The position numbers and the translations under genes are program-made. Source: Sulfurimonas gotlandica GD1 (GTDB lineage: Bacteria > Campylobacterota > Campylobacteria > Campylobacterales > Sulfurimonadaceae). Taken from it: DNA of 64,000 bases. The DNA lies in NCBI RefSeq assembly GCF_000242915.1, contig NZ_AFRZ01000001.1, positions 2,666,001 through 2,730,000 on the forward strand, in the 5' to 3' direction. Below are positions 37,832 to 46,893 of this stretch, one piece after another (positions within the stretch are counted from its first letter, which is position 1; every line of letters begins with the position of its first letter). The notes beneath the pieces are model-generated. The model was given only the letters and a program-made list of their open reading frames with translations. It did not search any database and had not been told where the DNA came from.

Positions 37832-39769
37832 ATGGCTTTAACAATAATCAGTTTAATGAAACAGGTACCACTACCCTCTGAGATGAGAATGGGTGACGAT
37901 GGTTTAATGGATAGAACTAAAGCAAAATCTATTATAAATATAGATTGTGGATACGCTTTGGAAGCTGGGCTTCAAATGAAGGTTGACAATCCAGATGCCA
38001 AACTTATAGTGTGCTCAATGGGACCACCATCTTTTGACGTATCCCTTAAAAAAGCTATCTCTATGGGGTATGATGAAGCATATCTTTTAAGTGATAGAAG
38101 ACTAGGCGGGTCAGATACTTATGCTACAGGTTTAGCAATTTCAACTATGCTTAAGCATTTGGGTTTTGGAAAAGGATTAAATGAAGACTTTATAATTGTT
38201 GCAGGACGTCAAACTAGTGATGGAGATACAGCACATGTCCCATCACAAGTTGCTGAAAATATGGGAATTCCTCAGGCTACATTTATAGAAGTTGCAAAAT
38301 TAACGGACAGACATATAGAAGCAAAGAGAATTATTGAAGGTGGCTATCAGATGATGAGACTACCGCTTCCTTGTACTCTTTCTTTTACTCCAACTGGAAT
38401 TAGCCCTAGACGGGTCTCTTTGAGTGGTGCTGTAAAAGCAAGAAATGTTAATGTAACAGTGTTCAATATAGATGATATCAATTTAAGTGATGAGAAGATT
38501 GGTCTTAGCGGATCTCCAACTATTGTTGCAAAAGTAGCAAATATTGTAAGCGAGAGAGCACCTATTAAAATGTGTGAAGGTCATAATGAAGCTGAGTTAG
38601 TGTCTAGCTTGATTGAAAATATGAAATCTGGAAAAAATACAATTGAAGTAAAAGAGAAGAAAACTGCTAAAGAGAAAAAAAGACCAGAAGGTTTCAAAGA
38701 AGTTGATTTTAGAAACGGGGCATCTGGTATATTAACTTGGGCGGAAGTTGTAAACGGAAAGATATCAAGACCTTCTTTGGAGCTTTTGACACCTGCTAGA
38801 AATCTGGCATCTGATCTTGGAGATAACACAAAAGTTATGACGCTTCTTATAGGCAAAGATATCTCAGAATTAGCAAAAGAGCTTATTGCTCATGGAGCGG
38901 ATGAAGTTATAACTGTTGAAGATGAGAAACTTGAAGAGTATAGAATACTACCTTTTTCATCGATATTTGCCCAAGTAATTAAAGAAAAAAATCCAGAAAT
39001 AGCACTCTTTGCAGCTACAACAGCCGGTCGTGAGTTAGCTCCTAGAATTGGCGTTAAAACTCAAGGCGGTGTTACAGCAGATTGTACAGCTCTTGAAATT
39101 GGAGAACATTATGATAGAAAAAATAAAATTATATATTCTCCAATCTTAGAATCAAGAAGACCAACTTACGGTGAGTCTAAGCTTGCAACGATTTTAGGAT
39201 TTGTATGTCCTCAAATATCTACAGCTCGTGCTGGTACCTTTGAAGTGCCAACACCAGATGCAAGTAGAAAAGGATCTGTCCTAGAGTTTGTGCCACTATT
39301 AACAGACGATGATTTTGTAACTGAAATTATTGAGACAGTAAGAGGTGAGGGTGGATTGCAAAATCTATTTGAAGCTGATGTAATTATAGCTGGCGGTAGA
39401 GGTACAGTTGGGGATGATATGCAGCTTATTAAAGATTTAGCAGCTGCACTTACTGCAAAAGGTATTAACGCAGAATGGGCAGTAAGTCGTCCGGTTGTTG
39501 ATGAAGGTTTAGCTGAGTATGCAAGACAGGTAGGTCAAACTGGTAAAACTGTAAGACCTAAGGTATATATTGCTATTGGTATCAGTGGTGCGGTTCAGCA
39601 TATTGCAGGCATGAAAGAGGCTGAAACTATTGTAGCGATTAATCATCATCCAAAAGAAACAATATTTGCTAATGCTGATTTTGGAATCCTAGGTGAATAT
39701 GAAGATTTATTACCGGAACTTATAGAAAAAGTTAATTCAGGTTTTACATTTGGGCTTGAAGTAAAATAA
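37832..39769 (+). CDS. EtfB-EtfA fusion: electron-transfer flavoprotein, beta and alpha subunits in one chain
   Basis: 645 residues in one open frame. Residues about 1-260 are EtfB: LMKQVPLPSEM, SMGPPSFDVSLKKAISMGYDEA (GPP at 64-66), LLSDRRLGGSDT, and GRQTSDGDTAHVPSQVAENMG at 125-145. These look like the EtfB of the electron-bifurcating/FixA group (GPP and GRQxxDGDT signatures) more than the mitochondrial type. After a Lys-rich linker (about 265-290) residues 290-645 are EtfA, with AGRELAPRIGVKTQGGVTADC and the FAD-binding end VGQTGKTVRPKVYIAIGISGA (about 567-587). Fusion should yield a fixed 1:1 ETF. ATG follows AAAGGAATAA; the mdh2 gene is 17 bp downstream. Confidence 0.92.
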   Translation: MALTIISLMKQVPLPSEMRMGDDGLMDRTKAKSIINIDCGYALEAGLQMKVDNPDAKLIVCSMGPPSFDVSLKKAISMGYDEAYLLSDRRLGGSDTYATGLAISTMLKHLGFGKGLNEDFIIVAGRQTSDGDTAHVPSQVAENMGIPQATFIEVAKLTDRHIEAKRIIEGGYQMMRLPLPCTLSFTPTGISPRRVSLSGAVKARNVNVTVFNIDDINLSDEKIGLSGSPTIVAKVANIVSERAPIKMCEGHNEAELVSSLIENMKSGKNTIEVKEKKTAKEKKRPEGFKEVDFRNGASGILTWAEVVNGKISRPSLELLTPARNLASDLGDNTKVMTLLIGKDISELAKELIAHGADEVITVEDEKLEEYRILPFSSIFAQVIKEKNPEIALFAATTAGRELAPRIGVKTQGGVTADCTALEIGEHYDRKNKIIYSPILESRRPTYGESKLATILGFVCPQISTARAGTFEVPTPDASRKGSVLEFVPLLTDDDFVTEIIETVRGEGGLQNLFEADVIIAGGRGTVGDDMQLIKDLAAALTAKGINAEWAVSRPVVDEGLAEYARQVGQTGKTVRPKVYIAIGISGAVQHIAGMKEAETIVAINHHPKETIFANADFGILGEYEDLLPELIEKVNSGFTFGLEVK

Positions 39770-39786
39770 AAAATAAAGGAGACTGT

Positions 39787-40731
39787 ATGGTAGGTAGAAG
39801 AGTAGGGATAGTTGGAGCTGGATTTGTTGGAGCTACGGCAGCATATAGTTTAACTATGACTGGTAGATGCCATGAAGTTGTACTATATGATATAAACAGT
39901 GATCTTGCAAAAGGAAAAGCTATTGATATTGGACAGTCTACAAGTTATTCTGTTCGTGGAACTATAGTAACTGCTGCAGAAGATGCAAAAGATTTAAAAG
40001 ATTGTGACATCATCGTAGTTACAGCTGGTGTGCCTCGTAAAAGCGACATGACGAGAGCTGATTTACTAATGATAAATGCAAAAATAATGAAGGATGTTGT
40101 TGGAAATATCATGAAGTATTCTCCAAATGCAATTATCATTTGTGTTTCAAATCCACTAGATATCATGACTTATGTAATTCACAAGATGACTGGTTGGAAT
40201 AGAAATAGAATTATTGGTATGGCCGGAGCACTTGACGGTGCAAGAATGGCATATCAAATAAATCAAAAAGTCGGCTACGGTTCTGGTCAAACAAGAGCAA
40301 TGCTAATAGGTGATCATGGACAAAACATGATACCTCTTCCAGAAATTTCAGCTGTTGGTGGTGTTCCTTTGGATCAGATTGTAACAAAAGAAGATATGGA
40401 AGACATAATCGCAAGAACAAAAGATGGTGGAGCTGAAATAGTTAAGTATCTTGGAACTTCTGCTTATTATGCTCCAGGTCGTGCTATCTCAGTTATGGTT
40501 GAAGCTATTTTAGATGATAGCAGAATTGTAATGCCATCTTCTGTTATGCTTGATGGTGAGTATGGATACAGAGACATTACTGTCGGTGTACCAGTAGTTC
40601 TTGGTGCCAATGGAGTTGAGAAAATCATTGAGCTTGAGTTAGATGAAGAGACTAAGGCTAAGTTTAAAATTTCTGTTGATTCAATTCAAGATGGAATTGA
40701 TATTTTGAAGGAAAATGATTTCTTTGTGTAG
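39787..40731 (+). CDS. mdh: LDH-like malate dehydrogenase, paralogue 2 (NAD-type)
   Basis: Malate/oxaloacetate interconversion. 314 residues, closely parallel to paralogue 1 but with the NAD-type Tyr34-Asp35-Ile36 after the second strand (GAGFVGAT motif at 10-17). Catalytic ALDGARM and IGDHGQNM are intact and the substrate loop is VPRKSDMTRADL with both Arg. GGAG ribosome binding site. It lies 17 bp after the ETF fusion, so the ETF-QO/ETF/mdh2 genes are one unit, followed by a palindromic hairpin. The two mdh genes bracket the ETF genes. Confidence 0.94.
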   Translation: MVGRRVGIVGAGFVGATAAYSLTMTGRCHEVVLYDINSDLAKGKAIDIGQSTSYSVRGTIVTAAEDAKDLKDCDIIVVTAGVPRKSDMTRADLLMINAKIMKDVVGNIMKYSPNAIIICVSNPLDIMTYVIHKMTGWNRNRIIGMAGALDGARMAYQINQKVGYGSGQTRAMLIGDHGQNMIPLPEISAVGGVPLDQIVTKEDMEDIIARTKDGGAEIVKYLGTSAYYAPGRAISVMVEAILDDSRIVMPSSVMLDGEYGYRDITVGVPVVLGANGVEKIIELELDEETKAKFKISVDSIQDGIDILKENDFFV

Positions 40732-40765
40732 AATCTACACCTTTTGAGCTAAAATCAAAATTCTT

Positions 40766-40786
40766 AGTGTGTAAAATTTACACACT
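40766..40786 (+). terminator. Hairpin terminator after mdh2
   Basis: Near-perfect 10-bp dyad AGTGTGTAAA / TTTACACACT around a single central A, followed by TTTTC, 35 bp after the mdh2 stop. The small loop potential makes a palindromic protein-binding site an alternative. The rest of the gap to fumA is AT-rich. Confidence 0.5.
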
Positions 40787-40896
40787 TTTCTATATGTTTA
40801 AAAATAAATATATATAATGTGCAGTATTATAAAAAGCGTGCTAAACTATGTTTCAAATATATTTTAGTGTAAATATTTAACAAAGAGGGATTGCAT

Positions 40897-41748
40897 ATGC
40901 GTGAGATAGCGTATCAAGAAATAGTAAAAAATGTTAGAGATATAATCGTATATTCTGCTTCAAATTTACCTGAAGATGCTTTAAATGCTATGAAAGAAGC
41001 TTACAAGAATGAAAAAAGTCCTGTAAGTAAAGAAGTTTTAAAGCAACTTTTAGAAAATGCTGATATTGCAAGTAGCGAAGCTCGTCCACTGTGTCAAGAT
41101 ACAGGACTGGCAGTTTTCTTTGTAAAAATTGGTGCTGATGTTAAAGTTGTTGGTGGTCTGTTAAAAGACGCTATCAACGAAGGTACTGAAAAAGGTTACA
41201 TTGAGGGCTACTTAAGAGCTTCTACTTGTCACCCTTTTACTCGTGCTAACAACAAAGATACAGTAGGTTATAACTTGCCGGCAATTATTCATCTTGATAT
41301 TGTTGAAGGTGACAAGATAGATATTGAGTACGCTGCAAAAGGTGGTGGTAGTGAAAATGTATCACGTGCGAGAGTTTTCCCACCGGCAGCTGGAAAGCAA
41401 GGTGTTATTGATTATGTAAGAGAGTGTATCTCAGATGCTGGCCCAAATCCATGTCCTCCACTTACTGTAGGTGTTGGAATTGGTGGAACTTTTGAAAAGG
41501 CTGTTATTAGTTCCAAGCATGCGCTATTTCGTAACATAGGTTCAGTAAATGAAGATCCTGAAATGGCTGAATTAGAAGACACCATAAAACTAGAGCTCAA
41601 TAAACTTGGAATCGGTACTATGGGTATGGGCGGAACAGAGACTGTATTAGCTGTACATATTGAATCTAATCCATGTCACATTGCATCTTTACCTGTTTCA
41701 GTAAATGTTCAGTGTCATAGTTCACGTCATACACATATCACTATATAA
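40897..41748 (+). CDS. fumA: Class I fumarate hydratase, alpha subunit
   Basis: Iron-sulfur fumarase, N-terminal (alpha) half of the two-subunit type. 283 residues from the ATG at 40897, which sits 7 bp behind GAGGG; a TTG two codons upstream overlaps the spacer. Cluster Cys candidates are in LCQDTGLAVFF and STCHPFTRANNKDTVGYN. The GGSENVSRARVFPPA loop and GIGGTFEKA are family sequence. Heterodimeric class I enzymes may also act as L(+)-tartrate dehydratases, but the TCA context supports fumarase. 9 bp before the beta subunit. Confidence 0.92.
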   Translation: MREIAYQEIVKNVRDIIVYSASNLPEDALNAMKEAYKNEKSPVSKEVLKQLLENADIASSEARPLCQDTGLAVFFVKIGADVKVVGGLLKDAINEGTEKGYIEGYLRASTCHPFTRANNKDTVGYNLPAIIHLDIVEGDKIDIEYAAKGGGSENVSRARVFPPAAGKQGVIDYVRECISDAGPNPCPPLTVGVGIGGTFEKAVISSKHALFRNIGSVNEDPEMAELEDTIKLELNKLGIGTMGMGGTETVLAVHIESNPCHIASLPVSVNVQCHSSRHTHITI

Positions 41749-41757
41749 AGGAAAACG

Positions 41758-42315
41758 ATGAGTAAAACATATCATTTAACAACTCCACTGAGTGATGAAA
41801 CTGTTTCAGAGTTACACAGTGGTGATATCGTCTACTTAAGTGGCACAGTTTATACTGCAAGAGATGCAGCACACAAAAGATTAGTTGATTTACTAGATGA
41901 AGGTAAAGAACTTCCTTTTGATATTAAAGGTGCCGTGATCTATTTTGTTGGACCTACTCCACCTAAACCTGGTGATCCAATTGGAAGTGCTGGTCCAACT
42001 ACATCTTATCGTATGGATTCTTACTCTCCTCGTTTAATTGCTGAGGGCTTAAAAGGAATGATAGGCAAGGGTAAAAGAAATAAAGATGTAACAGATGCTT
42101 GTCAAGAACACAAGGCTGTATATTTTGGTGCTACTGGCGGTGCTGGTGCACTTTTGGGTAAACAAATTAAAAGTGCAGAAGTTATCGCTTATGAGGAATT
42201 GGGTCCTGAAGCAGTTAGAAAACTAGAAGTGGTTGACTTTCCGGTAACTGTAGTTAATGACACATATGGTGCAGATCTATATAAAATAGGTCGCGCTCAG
42301 TACGAAGTTAAATAG
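41758..42315 (+). CDS. fumB: Class I fumarate hydratase, beta subunit
   Basis: C-terminal (beta) half of the class I fumarase, 185 residues. Typical stretches are LSGTVYTARDAAHKRL, VGPTPPKPGDPIGSAGPTTS and YFGATGGAGALLGKQI. Needs the alpha subunit for activity; the oxygen-sensitive [4Fe-4S] centre is in alpha. AAGGAAAACG ribosome binding site and a 27-bp gap to sucC put fumAB-sucCD in one unit. The symbol follows the alpha/beta naming and does not mean the E. coli FumB isozyme. Confidence 0.92.
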   Translation: MSKTYHLTTPLSDETVSELHSGDIVYLSGTVYTARDAAHKRLVDLLDEGKELPFDIKGAVIYFVGPTPPKPGDPIGSAGPTTSYRMDSYSPRLIAEGLKGMIGKGKRNKDVTDACQEHKAVYFGATGGAGALLGKQIKSAEVIAYEELGPEAVRKLEVVDFPVTVVNDTYGADLYKIGRAQYEVK

Positions 42316-42342
42316 ACTTCCATTTTAAAACAAGGAGAATAA

Positions 42343-43515
42343 ATGAATATACATGAATATCAAGCAAAACAAATTTTTGCTAAATACAATATACCAACAC
42401 CAAAAGGTATAATGGTTGAAAGTGTAAAGGCAGCTATTGAAGCTGCTGAAGTACTTGGTGGTCCTATTTGGGTTGTTAAAGCTCAAATACACGCAGGTGG
42501 TCGTGGTCTTGGCGGTGGTGTAAAACTTGCTAAATCTATTGATGAAGTGGAATCTTTAGCTACTGAAATTCTTGGTATGACTTTGGTTACTCACCAAACT
42601 ACTGCTGAAGGAAAATTAGTTCAAAAACTTTACATCGAAGATGGAGCTGATATTAAAGACGAGTTATATCTTTCTGTTGTTCTTGATAGAAAATCAGAAA
42701 TGCCTTTAATTATGGCATCTACTGAAGGTGGAATGGATATTGAAACTGTTGCTGAAAATACTCCAGAAAAAATAATTACTATTCCTGTTGACCCAGCTAT
42801 TGGTTTCCAAGGTTTTCATGGTCGTCAACTTGCATTTGGTCTAGGTATTACTGATAAGATTGAGCAGAAGAACATTATTAAATTTGCAGAAAAACTTTTT
42901 AGATTATATATGGAAAATGATGCAGAGATGATTGAAATAAATCCTCTTGTTAAAACTGGTAAGGGCGTGTTTCTTGCACTTGACGGAAAGATGGGATTTG
43001 ATAATTCTGCTCTTGGACGTCAACCAGAAATCGCAGCCATGAGAGATTTAACAGAAGAAGATGCTGATGAAATAGAAGCTGCTAAGTATGGTCTTTCTTA
43101 TGTTGCTCTTGATGGTGAAATCGGTTGTATGGTAAATGGTGCCGGCCTTGCAATGGGTACTATGGATACAATCAATTATATGGGTGGAACTCCTGCTAAC
43201 TTCTTAGACGTTGGTGGTTCTGCAAATGCTGAAACTGTTGCTAAAGGTTTTGAGATTATTCTTAAAAATCCTAGAGTTAAGGCAATTTTCGTAAATATAT
43301 TTGGTGGAATTGTTCGTTGTGACCGTATCGCTAATGGTATTATTGAAGCTACTAAACTTACTGATGTTAATGTTCCGGTTATTGTTCGTCTTGATGGTAC
43401 TAACGCTCCAGAAGCAGCAGAAATTCTTAAAAATGCGAATATTCCTAACCTTATTGTTGGTAATGATTTAGGCGATGGCGCTGCAAAAGCTGTAGCTGCT
43501 GCAAAAGGAGAATAG
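42343..43515 (+). CDS. sucC: Succinyl-CoA synthetase, beta subunit
   Basis: ATP-grasp subunit of succinyl-CoA synthetase; in the reductive direction it helps make succinyl-CoA for Oor. 390 residues. [19 protein letters not shown] at the start, [16 protein letters not shown] in the ATP-grasp domain and [17 protein letters not shown] in the CoA-ligase-like domain are diagnostic. GGAG ribosome binding site; sucD starts 5 bp after the stop. Confidence 0.97.
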   Translation: MNIHEYQAKQIFAKYNIPTPKGIMVESVKAAIEAAEVLGGPIWVVKAQIHAGGRGLGGGVKLAKSIDEVESLATEILGMTLVTHQTTAEGKLVQKLYIEDGADIKDELYLSVVLDRKSEMPLIMASTEGGMDIETVAENTPEKIITIPVDPAIGFQGFHGRQLAFGLGITDKIEQKNIIKFAEKLFRLYMENDAEMIEINPLVKTGKGVFLALDGKMGFDNSALGRQPEIAAMRDLTEEDADEIEAAKYGLSYVALDGEIGCMVNGAGLAMGTMDTINYMGGTPANFLDVGGSANAETVAKGFEIILKNPRVKAIFVNIFGGIVRCDRIANGIIEATKLTDVNVPVIVRLDGTNAPEAAEILKNANIPNLIVGNDLGDGAAKAVAAAKGE

Positions 43516-43520
43516 TTTAT

Positions 43521-44393
43521 ATGAGTATTTTAGTTAATAAAGACACAAAAGTTATCGTTCAAGGTTTTACAGGTAAAGAGGGAACTTTCCATGCTGAGCA
43601 GTGTTTAGCATACGGCACTAAAATTGTTGGTGGTGTTACTCCCAACAAAGGTGGTCAAGAGCATTTAGGCAAGCCTGTTTTCAATACAGTTAAAGATGCG
43701 GTAAGCTCTACTGGTGCTACAGTTTCTATGATTTTTGTTCCACCTGCATTTGTTGGTGACGCTGTAATGGAAGCTGCAGAAGCAGGAATTACTCTTGCAG
43801 TAATCATTACCGAAGGTGCTCCGGTTAAAGATATGCAAGCTGCTAAAGCTCACGCAACTAAGCATGGTATGATGACAATAGGGCCGAACTGTCCTGGTAT
43901 TATCACTGCGGAAGAGTGTAAGATTGGTATCATGCCAGGTTCAATTTTCAAAAAAGGTAATGTTGGTCTGATTTCAAAATCAGGTACATTAACTTATGAA
44001 GGTGCAAATCAAGTATGTAATGAAGGTTTTGGAATAACTACTGCAGTTGGTATTGGTGGAGACCCGATTATTGGTCTTTCATATTTGCAAATATTACCAA
44101 TGTTTGAAGCAGATCCAGATACTCATGCAATCGTTATGATTGGTGAAATTGGTGGAGATCTTGAGATTCAAGCTGCTAAACTGATTAAAGAGCAAATAAC
44201 TAAGCCTGTTGTTGCTTTTATTGCTGGTCAAACTGCACCTAAAGGTAAAACAATGGGTCATGCAGGTGCGATCGTATCTGGTAGTGCAGGTACTGCAAAA
44301 GAAAAAATGGAAGCGCTTGAAGCTGCTGGAGTAAGAGTTGTTGTTTCACCAGCTGAAATTGGTAAGGCAATCGCAGAGGTCCTAGCTAAGTAA
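43521..44393 (+). CDS. sucD: Succinyl-CoA synthetase, alpha subunit
   Basis: CoA-binding subunit carrying the phosphohistidine. 290 residues. Rossmann start [17 protein letters not shown], the CoA-binding GPNCPGII and the active-site His in [10 protein letters not shown] are intact. Followed by a 152-bp gap with a hairpin (GTAATGTAAC / GTTATATTAC around AAAAA, about 44416-44440) before oorD, so oorDABC may have its own promoter. Confidence 0.97.
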   Translation: MSILVNKDTKVIVQGFTGKEGTFHAEQCLAYGTKIVGGVTPNKGGQEHLGKPVFNTVKDAVSSTGATVSMIFVPPAFVGDAVMEAAEAGITLAVIITEGAPVKDMQAAKAHATKHGMMTIGPNCPGIITAEECKIGIMPGSIFKKGNVGLISKSGTLTYEGANQVCNEGFGITTAVGIGGDPIIGLSYLQILPMFEADPDTHAIVMIGEIGGDLEIQAAKLIKEQITKPVVAFIAGQTAPKGKTMGHAGAIVSGSAGTAKEKMEALEAAGVRVVVSPAEIGKAIAEVLAK

Positions 44394-44545
44394 TTTACTT
44401 TTGTGCGAGCCTCGTAATGTAACAAAAAGTTATATTACAAAGCGCTAACAGCACAATTTATAGTGAAATTATAAAAACTTAGCTACTCTTTGTTGATAAA
44501 GAGCAATGTGCAAATTAAATTTGTACTTTAATAATAGGAGAATAA

Positions 44546-44659
44546 ATGGGAACTTTTAAAACTGAAAACCCAGGTAACCAACCTGTATGGGTAAATACAA
44601 GCACTGTAAAGCATGTGATATTTGTGTATCAGTATGTCGTTCAGGTGTACTTGGTATGA
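44546..44659 (+). pseudogene. Out-of-frame N-terminal piece of oorD (apparent one-base frameshift)
   Basis: The ATG at 44546 has the best ribosome binding site (AGGAG, 6 bp upstream) and encodes MGTFKTENPGNQPVWVNTS, which reads like the normal OorD N-terminus ahead of a CKACDIC cluster. The Cys cluster follows directly, but in the +2 frame: after AAT ACA AGC only two bases (AC) remain before TGT AAA GCA TGT. As written, this frame stops at 44657. One extra base near 44603-44606 would restore a single OorD chain. It is a sequencing or assembly error, a real mutation or (less likely) programmed frameshifting. Confidence 0.7.
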
Positions 44660-44892
44660 AGTATGAATCTACATCAACACTTGGTGCAATGATTTCAATT
44701 GATCATCCAGAAGCTTGTATAGGCTGTAATGAGTGCGAGTTAACTTGCCCGGACTTTGCTATTTATGTAGCAGATTCAAAAGAATACAAAGCTGCAGGAT
44801 TTAGTTTTGCAAAACTTACTGACGAAGCAAAAGAGCGCCAAGCTGCTATTATTGCTAATAATTATATGTCACTAAACCAAGGAGCTAAATAA
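44587..44892 (+). CDS. oorD: 2-oxoglutarate:ferredoxin oxidoreductase, delta (ferredoxin) subunit
   Basis: Small iron-sulfur subunit that moves electrons between ferredoxin and the catalytic subunits. This frame (101 residues from an internal ATG) keeps both [4Fe-4S] motifs: CKACDICVSVC near the start and CIGCNECELTCPD. The residue after the last Cys of the first cluster is Arg instead of the usual Pro. This ATG lacks a good ribosome binding site, and the true N-terminus seems to lie in another frame from 44546. Its stop overlaps the oorA start (TAATG), so coupling is expected. Gene order oorDABC is the same as I recall in Campylobacter and Helicobacter. Confidence 0.85.
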   Translation: MGKYKHCKACDICVSVCRSGVLGMKYESTSTLGAMISIDHPEACIGCNECELTCPDFAIYVADSKEYKAAGFSFAKLTDEAKERQAAIIANNYMSLNQGAK

Positions 44893-46025
44893 TGGCAACT
44901 AGAGAAGTAATATCTACAGGGAATGAACTAGCGGCAATTGCAGCGGTTGATGCTGGCTGTATGTTTTTTGGTGGTTACCCACTAACACCGTCAAGTGAAG
45001 TAATGCATGTTGTTTCTGATCTTTTACCTGCTAAGGGTGGTGTAGCCATTCAAATGGAAGATGAAATCGGTGGTATCTGTGCAGTAATTGGTGCAGCAAT
45101 GGTTGGACAACGTGCATTAACTGCTACATCTGGTCCTGGTATGTCACTTAAAGCTGAACAATTAGGTCTAGCTCAAATGGCAGAAGTACCTTTAGTTTGT
45201 GTAAATGTTATGCGTGGTGGTCCATCAACTGGTCTTCCAACTCGTGTATCTCAAGGTGATATACTCCAGTCTAAAAACCCATCACATGGTGATTACAAGT
45301 CGATTACTTTATGTGCTGGTTCTTTAGCTGAATGTTATACTGAAGTTGTAAGAGCTTTTAATATCGCTGATAGATTCATGCAGCCAGTAATTGTTTTACT
45401 TGATGAAACTATTGGTCACATGCATGGTAAAGCAAATATTCCAACTCTAGAAGAAGTTGAAGCTGGAATAGTTCCAAGAAAAAGATTTGATGGTGCTCCT
45501 GAGGATTATTTTCCATATCAGTGTGAGCATGATGAACCAGCGGTTCTTAACCCTATGTATGAAGGTTATAGATACCACTTTACAGGTCTTCACCATGATA
45601 AAAATGGTTTCCCAACTGAAGAAATTGAGACTTGTAGAAAGTTAATCCAAAGACTAGAAGATAAAGTTGCTCTTCATGAAGATGAAGTTGAGTCTTATGA
45701 AGAGTTTATGATGGATGATGCTGAAATTATGATTATCGCTTACGGTTCTGTTTCACTTGCTGCTAAAGAATCAATCAGACACCTTAGAAAAGAGGGTATT
45801 AAAGCTGGTTTATTTAGACCAATTACTATTTGGCCTTCCCCAGCTGCTAAAATAAAAGAGCACACTGATAAAATTGAAAAAGTTTTAGTAGTAGAGCTTA
45901 ATATTGGTCAGTATCATAGTGAAATTCAGCGTGCAGCTGCAAGACTAGACATTAATGGTCTATTTAAAGTTAATGGTAGACCAATATCTCCTTATGAGAT
46001 TGTAACTAAAGTAAAGGAATTATAA
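44892..46025 (+). CDS. oorA: 2-oxoglutarate:ferredoxin oxidoreductase, alpha subunit
   Basis: Carries the pyrimidine-binding and transketolase C-like domains of this ThDP enzyme, which makes 2-oxoglutarate from succinyl-CoA and CO2 in the reductive TCA cycle (or the reverse). 377 residues. GGYPLTPSSEVMH and QMEDEIGGICAVIGAAMVG are typical of the alpha chain, followed by TATSGPGMSLKAEQLGLA. The start overlaps the oorD stop and oorB begins 1 bp after its stop. Confidence 0.96.
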   Translation: MATREVISTGNELAAIAAVDAGCMFFGGYPLTPSSEVMHVVSDLLPAKGGVAIQMEDEIGGICAVIGAAMVGQRALTATSGPGMSLKAEQLGLAQMAEVPLVCVNVMRGGPSTGLPTRVSQGDILQSKNPSHGDYKSITLCAGSLAECYTEVVRAFNIADRFMQPVIVLLDETIGHMHGKANIPTLEEVEAGIVPRKRFDGAPEDYFPYQCEHDEPAVLNPMYEGYRYHFTGLHHDKNGFPTEEIETCRKLIQRLEDKVALHEDEVESYEEFMMDDAEIMIIAYGSVSLAAKESIRHLRKEGIKAGLFRPITIWPSPAAKIKEHTDKIEKVLVVELNIGQYHSEIQRAAARLDINGLFKVNGRPISPYEIVTKVKEL

Positions 46026-46026
46026 G

Positions 46027-46884
46027 ATGGCATTCAATTATGAAAAATATTTAAGACTTTCAAAGATGCCAACACTATGGTGTTGGGGTTGTGGTGACGG
46101 TGTAATTCTAAAAGCATTCGTGAGAGCAATTGAGAAAATGGGCGTAAATCAGAATGATGTATGTGTTGTTTCAGGAATCGGATGTTCTGGAAGATTTTCA
46201 TCATATGTTGACTTTAATACTGTTCATACAACCCACGGTAGAACTATAGCTTACGCAACAGGCATCAAATTGGCTAGACCAGACAAAATGGTTGTATGTG
46301 TTGCTGGTGATGGTGATGCACTTGCTATTGGTGGCAATCATACTATTCATGGCTGTAGAAGAAACATAGATATGACTATGATTGTTATCAATAACTTTAT
46401 CTATGGTTTAACTAACTCACAAACTTCTCCAACTACCCCAAAAGGTATGTGGACAGTATCTCAAAAAGCTGGTAATATTGACCCAACTTTTGATACTTGT
46501 GATTTAGCAATAGCTGCTGGAGCTTCTTTTGTAGCTCGTGAGTCTATGCTTGACCCTAAAAAATTAGAAAAAGTACTTATTAAAGCTATGGAACATAAAG
46601 GTTTCTCAATGATGGAAGTTCTTTCTAACTGTCACATTAACCTTGGTAGAAAAAATAAAATGGTTTCTGCTATGGAAAACCTTGAGTGGATTGACAGTAT
46701 CACTACTCCTAAGAAGAAGTATGATACTTTAACTCCTGAAGAGCAACTAAACTTACTTCCAACTGGTATTTTAAAGCAAGATCTAGAAGCTGACGAGTAT
46801 TGTGATATGTATGCAGAAATTCAAAAAGTACATCAAGGTCTGAGAAAAACAATATCTCAAGATGACTTTGCGAAAAAAATATAA
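46027..46884 (+). CDS. oorB: 2-oxoglutarate:ferredoxin oxidoreductase, beta subunit
   Basis: ThDP-pyrophosphate-binding subunit. 285 residues. The N-terminal CWGCGDGV, followed by GIGCSGRFSSY, and the ThDP motif GDGDALAIGGNHTIHG ending in NNFIYGLTNSQTSPTTP are characteristic; CWGCGDG and a further Cys further on would bind the beta-subunit cluster. It begins one base after oorA and precedes oorC by 9 bp. Confidence 0.96.
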   Translation: MAFNYEKYLRLSKMPTLWCWGCGDGVILKAFVRAIEKMGVNQNDVCVVSGIGCSGRFSSYVDFNTVHTTHGRTIAYATGIKLARPDKMVVCVAGDGDALAIGGNHTIHGCRRNIDMTMIVINNFIYGLTNSQTSPTTPKGMWTVSQKAGNIDPTFDTCDLAIAAGASFVARESMLDPKKLEKVLIKAMEHKGFSMMEVLSNCHINLGRKNKMVSAMENLEWIDSITTPKKKYDTLTPEEQLNLLPTGILKQDLEADEYCDMYAEIQKVHQGLRKTISQDDFAKKI

Positions 46885-46893
46885 GGAGACACT

